64,000 nucleotides of DNA, taken from positions 124,001 through 188,000 of the forward strand of contig JAEMWC010000161.1 of the NCBI GenBank assembly GCA_016490735.1, given 5' to 3'. The translations under genes and the position numbers were made by a program. Of the stretch, positions 54,401-57,919 are shown in pieces (within the stretch, counting starts at the first letter, position 1; every line of letters begins with the position of its first letter). Source of the stretch: Pachyseris speciosa. Taxonomy: Eukaryota; Cnidaria; Anthozoa; Scleractinia; Pachyseridae. Below the pieces are notes generated by a model. The model ran no database searches and had not been told where the DNA came from. It worked only from the letters and a program-made list of their open reading frames with translations.

Positions 54401-54504
54401 ACCTTCCCAGGGGCGCAAGCTGTTCCTGTGGCCGGCGGGTTTAGTTTACTTCTGCAGAGTTTTTCTCCTTCAATCTCACACCACAGCTGCTGACACAGAC
54501 GATG
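9269..54504 (-). CDS. ADAMTS-family secreted metalloprotease, 3' 14 exons
   Basis: An exon-by-exon reading gives the disintegrin-like C-terminus, TSP1, Cys-rich domain, spacer, four further TSP1 repeats and PLAC. The exons are 54403-54504, 53673-53818, 46931-46994, 46285-46390, 45937-46070, 45308-45428, 44056-44136, 43257-43417, 27306-27471, 26465-26603, 11083-11287, 10391-10537, 9558-9702 and 9269-9408. Every junction has AG/GT borders and compatible phase, with no stop or frameshift, so the gene looks functional. In the family, the secreted zinc protease is targeted to extracellular matrix by its TSP1, Cys-rich and spacer modules. Five TSP1 repeats plus PLAC match the vertebrate ADAMTS6/10 and 17/19 layout; orthology is inferred from layout only. 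Propeptide and catalytic exons were not seen and probably lie upstream of position 64000. The introns host nearly all mobile elements of the window. Confidence 0.9.
9558..9702 (-). CDS. ADAMTS exon: TSP1 repeat 5 (main part)
   Basis: Acceptor ATTACCAG, donor CAG|GTGAGT, phase 0 to 1. It encodes [16 protein letters not shown], a middle segment, then TRTCKIKEC. This completes the TSP1 repeat whose WSSKEWGR start is in the upstream exon. Confidence 0.88.
10391..10537 (-). CDS. ADAMTS exon: TSP1 repeat 4 and start of 5
   Basis: 147 bp, phase 0 to 0, acceptor TTAAAG, donor AGG|GTAAGT. It encodes [16 protein letters not shown], then SCFKGSC, then the WSSKEWGR start of the next repeat. The donor TCAA|GTAAGG was rejected because it would break the W..W spacing. 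Confidence 0.88.
10909..10998. repeat. (ATTC)n microsatellite
   Basis: About 17 ATTC units followed by CTTC units, in an ADAMTS intron-proximal position. Confidence 0.95.
11083..11287 (-). CDS. ADAMTS exon: TSP1 repeat 3 and start of 4
   Basis: Acceptor CTCTTACAG, donor CAG|GTAAGT, phase 2 to 0. It encodes [16 protein letters not shown], then [10 protein letters not shown], later NCIKKACY, and ends with WIVGPWSQ. It joins the preceding exon at a split Trp codon. Confidence 0.9.
11935..12725. repeat. ~207-bp tandem repeat, about four copies
   Basis: The block CAAGAAAACAAAGTACGA recurs in diverged form near 11957, 12160, 12368 and 12573, giving periods of roughly 205-209 bp. Other landmarks recur in register, such as GGTTTCTTCGAAGATT and AAAAGACAAAAAGG. 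Intronic. Confidence 0.8.
12727..13216. other. intronic, no recognisable feature
   Basis: AT-rich intron sequence between the tandem repeat and the LTR element. Confidence 0.5.
13222..13696 (+). repeat. 5' LTR of Pao element
   Basis: 475 bp, ending CCAACTACA. Near-identical to 19634-20108. Confidence 0.93.
13793..15348 (+). pseudogene. Pao gag, disrupted
   Basis: Opens with ATG at 13793 and a charged helical N-terminus. It is interrupted at 14070 by a 384-bp MITE and resumes in the same frame at 14459. A TGA lies at 14637-14639 and another at about 15109. The nucleocapsid zinc-knuckle region (KCALCG, then [14 protein letters not shown], then CDVCKKTH) spans about 15090-15290 but is split across frames. 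The Cys/His layout is typical of Pao gag. Confidence 0.8.
14071..14454. mobile_element. TTAA-target MITE inside gag
   Basis: The ends AGGGACAGTGTCAC and the complement of GTGACAGTGCTTCT are flanked by TTAA at 14067-14070 and 14455-14458. The gag frame is continuous if the MITE and one TTAA are skipped, so the insertion is younger than the Pao element. TTAA targets with such ends fit Kolobok or piggyBac-type non-autonomous elements. Confidence 0.85.
15349..19420 (+). pseudogene. Pao pol: protease, RT, RNase H, integrase, disrupted
   Basis: Protease (15349-15762) has the Pao-type aspartic motif [12 protein letters not shown] (about 15764-17100) has [31 protein letters not shown] and the catalytic FYVDDGL. 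RNase H (about 17198-17850) has HHFSDAST and WTDSKVV. Integrase (about 17986-19420) has a zinc-binding His/Cys region, the core around [10 protein letters not shown], and a C-terminal part with NSRPLT and W-rich segments. Frames change at least eight times over the region, so it cannot make an intact polyprotein. Confidence 0.88.
19634..20108 (+). repeat. 3' LTR of Pao element
   Basis: Starts TGTTACTGCAACGG and ends CCAACTACA, 475 bp. Confidence 0.93.
20452..20690 (-). pseudogene. LINE ORF2 C-terminal fragment
   Basis: The minus-strand frame has [27 protein letters not shown] and [10 protein letters not shown]. This is the characteristic post-RT C-terminal region of CR1/L2-like non-LTR retrotransposons. 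The upstream RT core is absent. Confidence 0.75.
20700..22270. other. intronic, AGTAT-rich tract near 21950-22200
   Basis: No gene recognised. 21950-22200 is a degenerate run of GTAAGTATA and AGTATAAGTA units. Confidence 0.5.
22399..23476 (-). pseudogene. rhodopsin-type GPCR pseudogene (nested in intron)
   Basis: An intronless class A receptor reading. TM1 is about [11 protein letters not shown], and TM2 [13 protein letters not shown]. The end of TM3 has [10 protein letters not shown] in place of DRY, TM5 is around [12 protein letters not shown], and TM7 has GNPVIYSYY (NPxxY). A one-base insertion breaks TM1 near 23300. In-frame stops occur at 22981-22983 (TAG) and 22633-22635 (TGA, in TM6). 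The ligand class is not identifiable. It lies in the ADAMTS intron on the same strand. Confidence 0.85.
23507..26464. other. intronic; one hairpin, no supported gene
   Basis: Includes the palindrome at 24926-24960 and a TTGA microsatellite near 26254-26276. No exon recognised. Confidence 0.5.
24926..24960. repeat. short palindrome
   Basis: CCATGTTGTTGTCCC and GGGACACCAACATGG form a 15-bp stem with one mismatch and a 5-base loop. Confidence 0.8.
26465..26603 (-). CDS. ADAMTS exon: TSP1 repeat 2, second half
   Basis: Acceptor TTATAG, donor ATATG|GTGAGA, phase 1 to 2. It encodes [12 protein letters not shown], a middle segment, then [11 protein letters not shown]. It completes the repeat begun by [15 protein letters not shown] in the upstream exon. 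Confidence 0.87.
27306..27471 (-). CDS. ADAMTS exon: spacer end and TSP1 repeat 2 start
   Basis: Phase 0 to 1. It starts [17 protein letters not shown], the conserved end of the ADAMTS spacer, and ends [15 protein letters not shown] at donor GGAG|GTAAGA. The acceptor (GGTAAAAG) has a poor pyrimidine tract, but the protein continuity with the exon at 43257 is convincing. The intron between these two exons is 15785 bp and holds the Polinton. Confidence 0.85.
27936..28238. repeat. Polinton left TIR, palindromic outer part
   Basis: The complement of 42820-43117 with about ten mismatches. Its outer ~190 bp (27936-28127) is itself an inverted repeat: ACATGTATAGTGCCGGTTCT at the tip recurs inverted at about 28105-28126. 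The inner part holds a TATATA box near 28172 upstream of the first rightward gene. Confidence 0.9.
28260..28961 (+). CDS. Polinton F-box-like Cys-rich protein 1
   Basis: 233 codons from ATG at 28260, just inside the left TIR. The N-terminus [17 protein letters not shown] resembles the start of an F-box (LPxEL..I). A segment [12 protein letters not shown] and a Cys/His-rich stretch ([17 protein letters not shown]) follow, suggesting zinc binding. The middle is strongly acidic (about residues 125-175). The C-terminus is hydrophobic and may be out of the original frame. At least three related genes follow. Function in the element is unknown; an F-box-like role in redirecting host ubiquitination is only a guess. 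Confidence 0.6.
   Translation: MADARVNQLPPELQDIILTHVVQANVQDRKDMGWDAVHKDLVSFFDTWNLKYCEIEGAFTKVTLCDRHDSCADMSGYCWVCWGKNRRHKIADPSAIEDMYLRCLQRIYHPICGASVFRVLGPGEWRDVEDEGEETDELDEDVWRVESDESDFDDPPYSEVGEGDVCFMFRWFSTKQNFKRPQDAHRTLANTFPCSPTQYSAVSISFAVYFFSFQQYTSFIIYMNIFLLNWSAF
29043..29291 (+). CDS. small Polinton ORF, unknown
   Basis: 82 codons from ATG at 29043 ([12 protein letters not shown]). It contains CHVCTLF and ends with a Pro/Glu-rich tail. No family recognised. It may be the displaced C-terminal part of an F-box-like family member. Confidence 0.35.
   Translation: MTEWLKRRTIRHALVAEIDKWLEYKENKDSMDYGPMCHVCTLFKNDMSPWQYILKTRETHFIDDCGLISYRVLHSLPPEEKE
29360..29530 (+). pseudogene. Polinton F-box-like copy, truncated
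   Basis: Starts ATG at 29360 after ATAA and encodes [17 protein letters not shown]. The family segment [10 protein letters not shown] appears after a frame change at about 29462. The Cys-rich part is missing. Confidence 0.55.
29565..29927 (+). CDS. Polinton F-box-like Cys-rich protein (intact copy)
   Basis: 120 codons. [17 protein letters not shown], then [12 protein letters not shown], then a Cys-rich stretch ([18 protein letters not shown]). It is the shortest copy with all family landmarks in one frame. The start codon context is ATAAATGG. Confidence 0.6.
   Translation: MALFDYVKQLSPELREKILSEVVKQKVNDRNKMRWADVHEDIRDIFEVQQPFCSEQGVLSRITECRRYEDCDFCSGYCVVCCRNEKILRRIYPLEQMHNLHFRWLVLKSFGRPFSDCQGN
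29950..30383 (+). pseudogene. Polinton F-box-like Cys-rich copy, frameshifted
   Basis: Starts at ATG 29950 (ATATAAATG) with [17 protein letters not shown]. An A-run near 30035-30044 shifts the frame. The other frame then continues [11 protein letters not shown] and a Cys-rich region ([21 protein letters not shown]). It ends at TAA 30381-30383, seven bases before the convergent PLA2-like gene. Confidence 0.6.
30390..30784 (-). pseudogene. Polinton PLA2-like (parvoviral VP1-type) minor protein
   Basis: The N-terminal part has [18 protein letters not shown], resembling the calcium-loop region PG(Y/N)NY.G(P/F).NPL of VP1-type phospholipase A2 domains. After a frame change near 30560 the sequence [14 protein letters not shown], then [10 protein letters not shown] and KQKLGLG, matches the usual C-terminus of these Polinton proteins. 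The histidine motif of the active site was not seen in one frame. The likely role is membrane breaching at entry, by analogy with parvoviruses. Confidence 0.55.
30936..31337 (-). CDS. Polinton minor structural protein, basic
   Basis: 134 codons from an internal ATG ([17 protein letters not shown]). It contains the conserved Polinton segment [18 protein letters not shown] followed by DLDGRG. Basic and Gly-rich. The open frame is intact. Its place in the morphogenesis block, between the PLA2-like gene and the protease, supports a virion protein. Confidence 0.55.
   Translation of the reverse strand: MGFRISRKKGVEAGHYYASEALRNKQLQKKAINYGVRKATPVLEKVGSELLDQLSRKVRPSIRYKTDRPDLDGRGLPVPFPFVDFKRLWNVISDPKLFKGPKISAKEGRAMVAEYKRLYADYKRQGGTRSYGS
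31569..32014 (-). pseudogene. Polinton adenain-type cysteine protease, frameshifted
   Basis: Starts [13 protein letters not shown] at 32014. The catalytic landmarks are in order: THWVCC (His), [11 protein letters not shown] (Asp), then in another frame [14 protein letters not shown] (nucleophile Cys region), ending at TGA 31569-31571. The frame change lies near 31720. Adenain-like proteases mature capsid proteins. The start overlaps the stop of the upstream gene by ATGA (32011-32014). Confidence 0.75.
32011..32533 (-). pseudogene. Polinton conserved core protein, disrupted
   Basis: ATG at 32531-32533 sits directly after ATATAAG. After an early frame change near 32510 the frame reads [15 protein letters not shown] and meets TGA at 32389-32391. 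It then continues with a Gly/Ala/Leu-rich segment ([14 protein letters not shown]) and [14 protein letters not shown]. It ends with [10 protein letters not shown] and a basic tail. I recognise this as a conserved hydrophobic/basic Polinton protein next to the protease, but I cannot assign its role. Confidence 0.5.
32590..33065 (-). pseudogene. Polinton capsid-module protein, unassigned
   Basis: The frame starts [20 protein letters not shown] and changes near 32800. It then continues [11 protein letters not shown], a segment [19 protein letters not shown] and a C-terminal VIKQI. Beta-rich composition suggests a structural protein. It is too short for a double jelly-roll major capsid protein, so either this is a minor protein or a large part is deleted. 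Confidence 0.4.
33096..33410 (-). CDS. Polinton small basic protein
   Basis: 104 codons, Lys/Ala-rich helix ([15 protein letters not shown], then [18 protein letters not shown]). The A-run at 33277-33297 (T-run on +) may have slipped. A small basic helical protein of this type recurs next to capsid genes in Polintons. DNA condensation is a possible role. Confidence 0.4.
   Translation of the reverse strand: MKFFDERAGRYRFKHKVSGVIRDTLLSLGKEVKKGATQAAKKKKKKAAAEKLGRKVGQVVVEKGGDKIRQILQKHCPARPKVRVQTPPTSDAMLKLSRIFANQL
33472..34240 (-). pseudogene. Polinton capsid-module protein, probably minor capsid
   Basis: About 255 residues from ATG 34238-34240. Landmarks are [41 protein letters not shown] and [11 protein letters not shown] frameshift near 33535 separates VRIRVTDG from the C-terminus [15 protein letters not shown]. 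This protein type (W-Y-N-I and DG.Y motifs) recurs in metazoan Polintons. The length fits a single jelly-roll minor capsid or penton, but the assignment is from memory of the family. Its start overlaps the upstream stop by ATGA. Confidence 0.5.
34237..35192 (-). pseudogene. Polinton structural-block protein, unknown, disrupted
   Basis: Starts [20 protein letters not shown] at 35192 and meets TAG at 35079-35081. It continues [14 protein letters not shown] and an acidic, Pro-rich segment ([19 protein letters not shown]). It changes frame near 34810 into [17 protein letters not shown] and a C-terminal helical part ending HDYIAQ. The whole would be about 315 residues. No enzyme motif seen. Confidence 0.5.
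35193..35228. promoter_or_regulatory. divergent promoter with shared TATATATA
   Basis: Only 36 bp separate the ATG of the leftward gene (35192) from the ATG of the rightward ATPase (35229). The gap contains TATATATAAG (about 35211-35220), which reads as a TATA box in both directions. Confidence 0.45.
35229..35855 (+). pseudogene. Polinton packaging ATPase (FtsK/HerA type), disrupted
   Basis: Starts [11 protein letters not shown]. The Walker A-like [11 protein letters not shown] has Ala for the usual Gly of GKT. After a frameshift near 35463 comes DEIIPL with TAA at 35527-35529, then the Walker B strand IVVFDDLV. The remainder ([30 protein letters not shown]) is in a third frame. In viruses this ATPase pumps DNA into the capsid. 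Confidence 0.75.
35856..37941 (+). pseudogene. Polinton collagen/tail-fibre-like spike protein
   Basis: Three modules. First, Gly-X-Y collagen repeats (about 35870-36240; [26 protein letters not shown]). Second, phage tail-fibre-like repeats of the pattern TG.LD..GH.I..L..P..P.DA....YV (about 36270-36510). Third, a beta-rich distal part containing three tandem ~43-residue repeats ([26 protein letters not shown] and [13 protein letters not shown]). Breaks are two frame changes in and after the collagen part, TAG at 36577-36579 and a frame change after 37700. The last segments ([29 protein letters not shown]) end at TAA 37939-37941. A virion fibre or receptor-binding role is inferred. Confidence 0.65.
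37944..38290 (+). pseudogene. Polinton membrane protein (PTM-like), disrupted
   Basis: Hydrophobic, Gly-rich segment [16 protein letters not shown] then [16 protein letters not shown] frame change follows at an A-run near 38150, then [15 protein letters not shown] and [12 protein letters not shown] recognise this as the conserved single-membrane-segment Polinton protein. It runs without a stop into the integrase, so the junction looks deleted. Confidence 0.5.
38291..39177 (+). pseudogene. Polinton retroviral-type integrase, N-terminus missing
   Basis: Begins at [20 protein letters not shown]. The DDE residues are visible: Asp in HQTDLLFM, Asp in [11 protein letters not shown] and Glu in [13 protein letters not shown] at 38425-38427 interrupts between the first strand and the rest. 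The N-terminal zinc-binding part is absent. The C-terminal DNA-binding part ([14 protein letters not shown]) is present, ending at 39177. The stop codon region overlaps the convergent polymerase end by 24 bp. Confidence 0.82.
39154..42793 (-). pseudogene. Polinton protein-primed DNA polymerase B, disrupted
   Basis: Starts [17 protein letters not shown] inside the right TIR and would be about 1200 residues. Landmarks in order: [30 protein letters not shown] (exonuclease region; the usual ADFE is altered), a zinc-finger-like CHICNE..CLFC region, and [12 protein letters not shown]. Next come [12 protein letters not shown] (Asp for the usual Gly), [16 protein letters not shown], and the catalytic [12 protein letters not shown]. 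The tail includes [16 protein letters not shown]. Breaks are TAG at 42587-42589 and frame changes near 42280, 41780, 41190, 40560, 40070, 39530 and 39290. It replicates linear protein-capped genomes in the family; this copy cannot. Confidence 0.88.
42820..43117. repeat. Polinton right TIR, palindromic outer part
   Basis: Inverted copy of 27936-28238. The outer ~195 bp is palindromic with the tip sequence ACATGTATAGTGCCGG at both its ends (about 42930 and 43113). It contains the TATATA box reading toward the polymerase gene. Confidence 0.9.
43158..43201. repeat. perfect 14-bp hairpin
   Basis: AGGAGAGAAGAAAA (43158-43171) and its complement (43188-43201) with a 16-base loop, in the short intron remnant between the Polinton and the spacer exon. 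Confidence 0.85.
43257..43417 (-). CDS. ADAMTS exon: spacer, second part
   Basis: Acceptor TTTTTAG, donor CATG|GTGAGA, phase 1 to 0. It encodes [20 protein letters not shown], then [18 protein letters not shown], ending LHIM. This is the ADAMTS spacer consensus. Confidence 0.92.
44056..44136 (-). CDS. ADAMTS exon: spacer, first part
   Basis: 81 bp, phase 1 to 1, acceptor TTCAACAG, donor CTTG|GTATAT. It encodes [20 protein letters not shown] followed by KPCTSFL, the GY..V..IP.GA..I conserved core of the spacer. Confidence 0.88.
44440..45250. mobile_element. Penelope-like element remnant 1
   Basis: An inverted LTR-like part (about 44440-44660, minus) is followed by a plus-strand coding remnant and a plus-strand LTR-like part (about 45070-45250). 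Shared text includes TAGCGTAGCTCCATATTCT and ACACAACCCACAATTCCTCG. The coding remnant (about 44718-45070) gives [13 protein letters not shown], then [13 protein letters not shown], then [13 protein letters not shown], the GIY-YIG endonuclease of Penelope-like elements. A frameshift and a stop break it. It lies in the intron between 45308 and 44136. Confidence 0.8.
44530..44568 (-). ncRNA. hammerhead ribozyme sequence (PLE type)
   Basis: On the minus strand CTGATGA, a stem II pair GGAC/GCTC region, and GAAA are present in the order of a minimal type-I hammerhead. GGTC follows in place of the usual CGTC. Such motifs are known in Penelope-like LTRs. Both catalytic core strings are intact here; whether it self-cleaves is unknown. 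Confidence 0.6.
45308..45428 (-). CDS. ADAMTS exon: Cys-rich end and spacer start
   Basis: Acceptor CCGTCAG, donor GATCAG|GTACAC, phase 0 to 1. It encodes [20 protein letters not shown], then [12 protein letters not shown] and FNQLAGS. The CG.C.G....C motif is the end of the ADAMTS Cys-rich domain. Confidence 0.92.
45937..46070 (-). CDS. ADAMTS exon: Cys-rich domain, middle
   Basis: Phase 1 to 0. It encodes [16 protein letters not shown], then [20 protein letters not shown] and GKCQ. The donor CCAG|GTCATT is weak but is required by the reading into the next exon (NVGCDF). Confidence 0.9.
46285..46390 (-). CDS. ADAMTS exon: Cys-rich domain start
   Basis: Phase 0 to 1, acceptor TTGACAG, donor GACG|GTAAGT. 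It encodes [17 protein letters not shown], then WVPVISD. Confidence 0.9.
46931..46994 (-). CDS. ADAMTS exon: central TSP1, second half
   Basis: 64 bp, phase 2 to 0, acceptor AATTTCAG, donor GAAG|GTAAGG. It encodes [20 protein letters not shown], the end of the central TSP1 repeat. Confidence 0.9.
46995..47714. other. intronic, retroposon-like tail near 47030-47110
   Basis: A segment ending GGTTAAATAAAGTTACTTAC looks like the 3' tail of a short retroposon. Nothing else recognised. Confidence 0.4.
47829..47868 (-). ncRNA. degenerate hammerhead ribozyme sequence
   Basis: Same layout as 44530-44568 with intact GAAACGTC, but the core reads CCGACGA instead of CTGACGA. The invariant U is changed, so it is probably inactive. 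Confidence 0.55.
48297..49462 (+). CDS. Harbinger DDE transposase, two exons
   Basis: Exon 1 is 48297-48960 (ATG at 48297, donor CCCGTAG|GTAAGA). Exon 2 is 49050-49462 (acceptor TTTTTCAG, TAA at 49460-49462). The splice is in phase and gives about 358 residues. An N-terminal helical segment precedes the DDE core: [17 protein letters not shown] (first Asp), GDPAYPLR (second Asp) and [11 protein letters not shown] (Glu). No stop or frameshift was found. Confidence 0.88.
49975..50652 (-). CDS. Harbinger Myb/SANT-like DNA-binding protein
   Basis: 225 residues from ATG at 50652. The N-terminal SANT-like domain ([16 protein letters not shown], then [31 protein letters not shown]) is followed by a long charged coiled-coil with a Gln/Met-rich end. 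Harbinger elements need this partner for nuclear import and DNA binding of the transposase. Convergent with the transposase, with about 510 bp between the stops. Confidence 0.85.
   Translation of the reverse strand: MKWTEDHDLTLCGEVLLQEPFKHPRNSKERGEVWGQIALNLNSLASPIFKVSKRSVRDRLTLLQTKYKEKIREEERASGIDCEETQLDAAVEEILDKEKAADMERNEQAGTLTKKHQSEKASAEEVRRQAMERLGKTQKRNADSEEGKPSKRGKRRSSDAVEYLKEKFELESKLRKDEMEFKKNEQQMLMDQQSQMHKQQLEMMKMVQQQNQTLMALLEKATFTK
51847..51884 (+). ncRNA. degenerate hammerhead ribozyme sequence
   Basis: Core CCGACGA (for CTGACGA) and CGAAACATC (for CGAAACGTC), in the LTR-like part resumed after the nested insertion. Probably inactive. Confidence 0.5.
51951..53672. other. intronic, no recognisable gene
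   Basis: AT-rich sequence without supported exon or repeat boundary. Confidence 0.5.
53673..53818 (-). CDS. ADAMTS exon: disintegrin-like end and central TSP1
   Basis: Acceptor TTTACAG, donor CCAAG|GTTAGT, phase 0 to 2. It encodes WCMYGRC, the end of the disintegrin-like domain, then [20 protein letters not shown] and QERHCDSP of the central TSP1. Confidence 0.93.
54403..54504 (-). CDS. ADAMTS exon: disintegrin-like domain, C-terminal part
   Basis: 102 bp, phase 0 to 0, acceptor CTTAATAG, donor GGGAAG|GTAGGT. It encodes [16 protein letters not shown], then [12 protein letters not shown], matching the LWC...C...P..GT.C..GK signature. This is the most 5' exon I could support. Confidence 0.9.
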
Positions 54505-55510
54505 CTATTAAGGTTAAAAAACGCAAAATAAGTCAACCTTCCTACCTTTTCATATACATAACATAAAAAATTTCACTAATGACGGATTTAATTAGGGTCT
54601 TTAAGCAACGACGACGACGACGACGACGGCACTGACGAAAACGTCATTTTGAAATCTAACTTCTCGTTTCTGCAACTCTTTCGCGATTATTACAATTTGT
54701 TTAACTTGAAAAATGCTGGCGATATGTCCAGGAGCTAAATTACTATGAACGATGTCAAAGTAAGGAAAAAGAAAGAAAAATTTGCCGTCATGCACTCACA
54801 TTCTCAAGAAAACATAAAATTTGGTCATTTAACACAAAGAGGACGGCAACAGCAGCGAGAACGTCAGTTTAAAATACGAATTCTCGTTATTTTAACCTTT
54901 TTGCAATTATTCCAACTCGTTCAATTTGTAAACTGTAGCCGAACTATCCAAGAACTGAACACAAGAACTGAATTTCTATGTGAGCCGTCATGCGCTCACG
55001 TTCTCGACAAAGCCTTGACTTTGTTCATTTTGGTTGTTTTGAAGAGGACTGCCAAGAAATGTATTGAAATGTAAAACGCACGTGCAGAGCGATTTTGTTT
55101 GGTGATCAACCCGGTTGCGTGAAAAGATAAGATTACTCGAACACTGAAACTTCAAACAATTTGTCTCAAAGTAAATCTTAGGGAACATATGAAAGCTTGG
55201 TGGCGTAATTGCTTGTATAATGAAACAAACAGATAGAAGAACTCTCAAAGTGCATGCGGTGAAGTTTCCTTCTTCCTTGCGCTTTACCGATCACTGCCTG
55301 TTAACAGTAAAAGAAGTCGAACGATTTTGTCTTTGTCATGAGCAGTATAATCGAACTTGCTGCTACTTGACTTTTAGTCAAATGCTCGTGGCAATAGACT
55401 TTATGCATCTATTTAAAAATTATCCGGCGGAATTTCGCTTGATACTTAGCCAACAAGTTCGCTAAAATCAGGCGATATTGCGCTCGTTTTCGCGGGTAAT
55501 TGTTTTTATT
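54505..55510. other. presumed intron; old repeat with (ACG)n tract
   Basis: 54606-54628 is an ACG/GAC tandem. The following ~450 bp contains repeated GAACGTC/CGAGAACG-type words typical of a dispersed repeat. No exon of the metalloprotease domain was found. Confidence 0.45.
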
Positions 55511-55952
55511 AGAGACCTTAAGATTGAGGTTTGTCGGCTTTTCCCGCAAACCGCCAACGTCAGGAAGTCACGTGACCGATGCCTTGCCGTCAGGTTTGCG
55601 GTTTGAGGTTCAAGTTTGTACGGCTAGACCACGCTCTAGAGGTAAGTGATTTACCGCAAGGTTTTCTGCACCCTAAAACATCACAATCCCACGTTTGAGA
55701 GGAAATACTACTTTTTAGAACTCTTTCGCCTATTAATTATCGAATTCTTTTTCATAGAAACGTAATTTTAAGACGATTTCTCAGCTAAAATAGAAGTGAA
55801 CGAATGACTGACAACAAACATGGCGGCCGGCTATTTCTTACCCGCGAATCTTAAGTCCCGAATATGGGCAGACAGCTAACGTGAAACCGCTAACCGCAAA
55901 CCGCGGTTTGCCGCTTACGGTAAGATGGCTAAACCTCGATCTTAAGGTCTCT
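55511..55952. mobile_element. non-autonomous Harbinger MITE
   Basis: 442 bp with ends AGAGACCTTAAGATTGAGGT and AGAGACCTTAAGATCGAGGT, flanked by ATT on both sides (55508-55510 and 55953-55955). The first 12 bases of the TIR and the ATT target equal those of the autonomous element at 48115-51569. Confidence 0.88.
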
Positions 55953-56203
55953 ATTATTATTCAACACAAAACCTGGAAAAGCCACCATTCCGTGACACAA
56001 AATTTTTTATATCGCAGGATATCGGTTGAGTACGAATATTGAGCGCGCTATGACCATATTTGGACATTATCATAATTTGTTGAATAATAATTAACAATTA
56101 TTCACCGAAGTGGAGGTGAATGATGGTTGATATTTACCTCGCCGCTTCGCGGCTCGGTAAATATCCGCCACTTTCACCGACACTGAGGTGAATAACTGTT
56201 TTA

Positions 56204-56391
56204 GTATATACCACACAAGCTGAATAATTAGCGGACCAAAACATTACTTTGTGTGACAATATACCGACAAGCGGTCGGAAATTGTAAATTCTCGCGCGCC
56301 AGCTGCTCGGAGGTGAATAGTACTTGCTAATCACCTCCGAGTTAACCAATCACAGCGCGCGAAAAGCACTATTCACTTGTGTGGTATATAC
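56204..56391. mobile_element. MITE with TA target duplication
   Basis: Perfect 16-bp inverted ends GTATATACCACACAAG, flanked by TA at 56202-56203 and 56392-56393, 188 bp. This fits a Tc1/mariner-type MITE. Confidence 0.8.
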
Positions 56392-56393
56392 TA

Positions 56394-56989
56394 ATCAGTG
56401 ATACTGGCACGTTAACGAGGCAGAATTACCTTATTTCAATCGAAAGCGGTTGAGTGTACCTGTATTTCAACGCAGAAATATGTACTTACAAACACAACAA
56501 GCGATTTTTTTCAGTTAAACAAAGTAAGAATTATGTTTTTTTTGTTTAGTTTAGGTTTTATTCGCGCCATCCAACAGATAAAATGGACGACGACTTAAAT
56601 AAACGTTTAATTATCTGCTATACATGTATGAGGGTTTCTACTATTTGAACAATTGGGCCAAGGTGAACGCTATTGCAGTAAACATATTTACTTCCATCAA
56701 TAATGATTTCCACTGTTATTGTTATTCTTCTTGTCTTGAGGCTTTATTTAAGATTTTTATTCATGTGAATATTTCAAGAAGAGTCCTGATGAGTAAAAAA
56801 AAAATACAAAACCCAAATTTACAAGCGCACCAGACAGACTGAGTGGACATGGGCCTTTGGCTCTCATATGGTACCAATTTCCACAGTTGCTTGTTTACCG
56901 CCGGACATCATCAAATTTTTTCAAAGACTCACAAAATTACATGAGCCCGTAGGGCGAGTGCAATATGTGGTCTTTGAAAAAATTTACAA

Positions 56990-57025
<36 letters not shown>

Positions 57026-57919
57026 GTGATTACTTATTATAAATATACATGAAAAAATTGCGAGATAGCTTCTTAACTTTGCAGAATCAACGCAACGCAG
57101 GTGAATCAAAACAACAGTTTTCTCTCAATGTTTTAAAAGCGTTTTTGGATGTAAAAACTGGCTAAACAATTACAGGCTATAGCTATAAGGCTACTTTGTT
57201 TGCTAAGTGTCTATCAAGCGCTGTAATCATTACCTTCAGGCTTTCTAGTTCGTTATCTTCGCCTTGTTTGTCCTTGTTTGTTTATTAATCTCGGCGTCAC
57301 TCCAATGTAGTGTTGAATTCAACGGATTCGTAATTCCAATTACGTCGGTAATTCCATTCTCTGGACACAACTTTTTCCAAATAAACAGCTAAAATACAGT
57401 GCTTTTCGCAGCCTTTCTCCTTTTTAGAGCTGTTTTGCAGCTTCTCTGCTGTTATTGCGGTCACGAAGAAAGAAAACCTGCTCAAAAAGCCAGCCATTGT
57501 TTTCGCTCGTAGAGTCGCTTGCAGCTCTTCAGACTTTGCGCCATTCAAAGGCTGCGTTTGATTGGCTCAATTTCAGTTCCTTTGTTAATTAACCAATCAG
57601 AATAGTCTGTTGTTTACCTCTTTTTGCACTGAATTACCTTTTTTCTGCACTGAATTACCTTTTTCCTGCATCGTCTTTCCTAAAAACTGCATTTCTCTCA
57701 GCCAATCAGAATCGAGAAATTTTTTCATGTATATTATTAGGTGTTTAACAGGTAGGACACTGTCATTAAAGCTTTCCCTAAATCAGTTTTATTTAAAAAA
57801 AATTCGCCTGCATCATTCTTTCGCAAGAGTCCTACATAAGGTATGGCAGGTGCAGAGTATGATTGATGGAAGTATAACGTGAGTTGCGCGCTCGTGAGAT
57901 CGATTGTCAAAACCACCAC
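56394..57919. other. no supported gene
   Basis: A minus-strand open frame at 57297-57548 looks protein-like (MAGFLSRFSFFVTAI) but has no recognised domain or exon context. It could be part of a dispersed repeat. Confidence 0.4.

Noticed and set aside
54745..55074. Open frame of about 109 codons upstream of the ADAMTS exons.
   Set aside because: Lies in repeat-like sequence with no domain and on the opposite strand.
57297..57548. Minus-strand 83-residue open frame.
   Set aside because: Looks protein-like but has no recognised domain, exon borders or neighbours. Probably part of a dispersed repeat, so not called a gene.
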